Shown in pieces: positions 63,453 to 64,000 of a stretch of DNA of 64,000 bases. A model generated the notes under the pieces. That model did no database searches. It saw only the letters and a program-made list of their open reading frames with translations, and was not told where the DNA came from. The stretch comes from Parasponia andersonii (lineage: Eukaryota > Streptophyta > Magnoliopsida > Rosales > Cannabaceae), in the NCBI GenBank assembly GCA_002914805.1, contig JXTB01000190.1:285023-349022 (forward strand). The letters are read 5' to 3'. The translations under genes were made by a program, and so were the position numbers. Position 1 is the first letter of the stretch; every line of letters starts with the position of its first letter.

Positions 63453-63840
63453 AACAGATAGCTAGCAAAGTAAAGCTTCAAAAAAGGTGCAAAGGACATC
63501 AGCGACTAAAAAGTTGCAACTAGAGCAATATACTCCACCATATTATCTGCACAAACGACTGAGCCATGTAAGTAATGTGTTAGTATAGCTTGTCTTATGT
63601 GATTGCTTAGATCGTTACCATATCACAATAGCAGTATGAGGCACAAAACAGATAACTAGTGAAGTAAAGATTCAGAGAAGGTTCAAAGGACGGAAGAAAC
63701 CAAAAACTTGCAACTAGAGCAGCATACACCAGCAGTATATTATCTGCACAAGAGAGTGACCTTAAGAGTAATGCGCTAGCGCATCTCATCTCAAATGAGT
63801 GCATAGTGAATTACCATAGCACAGGACTCTTTATGAGGCA
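63453..63840. repeat. ~194-bp tandem duplication in an NF-YA intron
   Basis: aacagatagctagcaaagta.. (63453) recurs as aacagataactagtgaagta.. (63647). Later landmarks keep the same offset (tatctgcaca at about 63545 and 63740). Copies are diverged by scattered substitutions. Each contains a TGTGCAG (minus strand) resembling the true splice acceptor at 63383-63384. Confidence 0.8.
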
Positions 63841-63867
63841 TTCAAAGGTTCAAACAAATATTAAGAC

Positions 63868-64000
63868 TGTTGGAAATCTCAGACTGAGATTAAGGAAAGA
63901 TTGTATGGCTGATTTTAGGGGATTAAGAATTGCTGTATTTAGGGATTAGTTGTCATTTTTTTGTTAGCTGTAAATAGCCGTGTATCATGTGTGATTAGGC
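63868..64000. mobile_element. Copia-like LTR start, cut by window end (tentative)
   Basis: From TGTTGGAAATCTCAGACTGA the sequence looks like the beginning of a Ty1/copia LTR (TGTTGGAA start, then gttagctgtaaatagccgtg). The right end, target duplication and internal part lie outside the window. Confidence 0.45.

Noticed and set aside
1-64000. CRISPR arrays, bacterial operons, rRNA genes
   Set aside because: None seen; gene structure is eukaryotic throughout. The tandem repeats here lack regular unique spacers.

Overview
The window looks like nuclear DNA of a eudicot plant: AT-rich, long intergenic spaces, GT-AG introns, many (TA)n and (CT)n microsatellites, tRNA-derived SINEs, MITEs and a chromovirus-type Ty3/gypsy retrotransposon. 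The sequence does not show the species. All three genes I can support lie on the minus strand, and each was rebuilt exon by exon from splice sites and reading phase.

1-4.7 kb: a complete three-exon KxDL-domain gene (KXD1/BORC-like, 122 aa). 4.7-12.4 kb: AT-rich intergenic DNA with a minisatellite and one SINE. 12.4-20.0 kb: a complete class III HD-Zip gene of the PHABULOSA/PHAVOLUTA type, with 18 coding exons and 850 aa. Its miR165/166 target is split by an intron and its leader carries upstream ORFs. 20.0-31.0 kb: intergenic DNA with short tandem duplications, a SINE, duplicated hAT-like sequence, a reverse-oriented solo gypsy LTR and a two-phase minisatellite. 31.0-34.6 kb: a tandem duplication of about 1.3 kb of a retroelement-like promoter plus ORF, then a MITE. 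34.9-41.7 kb: a Ty3/gypsy chromovirus with both LTRs, a 5-bp target duplication, primer-binding site and polypurine tract. Its coding part has lost reverse transcriptase and is full of stops. 41.9-44.3 kb: a divergent related LTR in reverse. 48.0-50.1 kb: a third same-family LTR, solo, with its own target duplication. 50.3-52.4 kb: a cluster of the same MITE family around a 13-base assembly gap. 53.9 kb: an RNase H-like relic of a non-LTR element. 55.0-57.3 kb: a large foldback or MULE-like inverted-repeat element with TTCGAT-rich arms. 61.1-63.4 kb: an NF-YA subunit gene lacking its first coding exon in this window. 63.87 kb to the edge: a copia-like LTR start.

Two of the genes encode transcription factors (PHB-type HD-Zip III and NF-YA) and the third a probable organelle-positioning subunit. 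Nothing suggests they are functionally linked. The most informative points are the intron-split miR166 site, the 59-codon upstream ORF of the PHB-like gene, a GC-rich ORF kept in the leaders of several LTR copies, and the nested repeat history.
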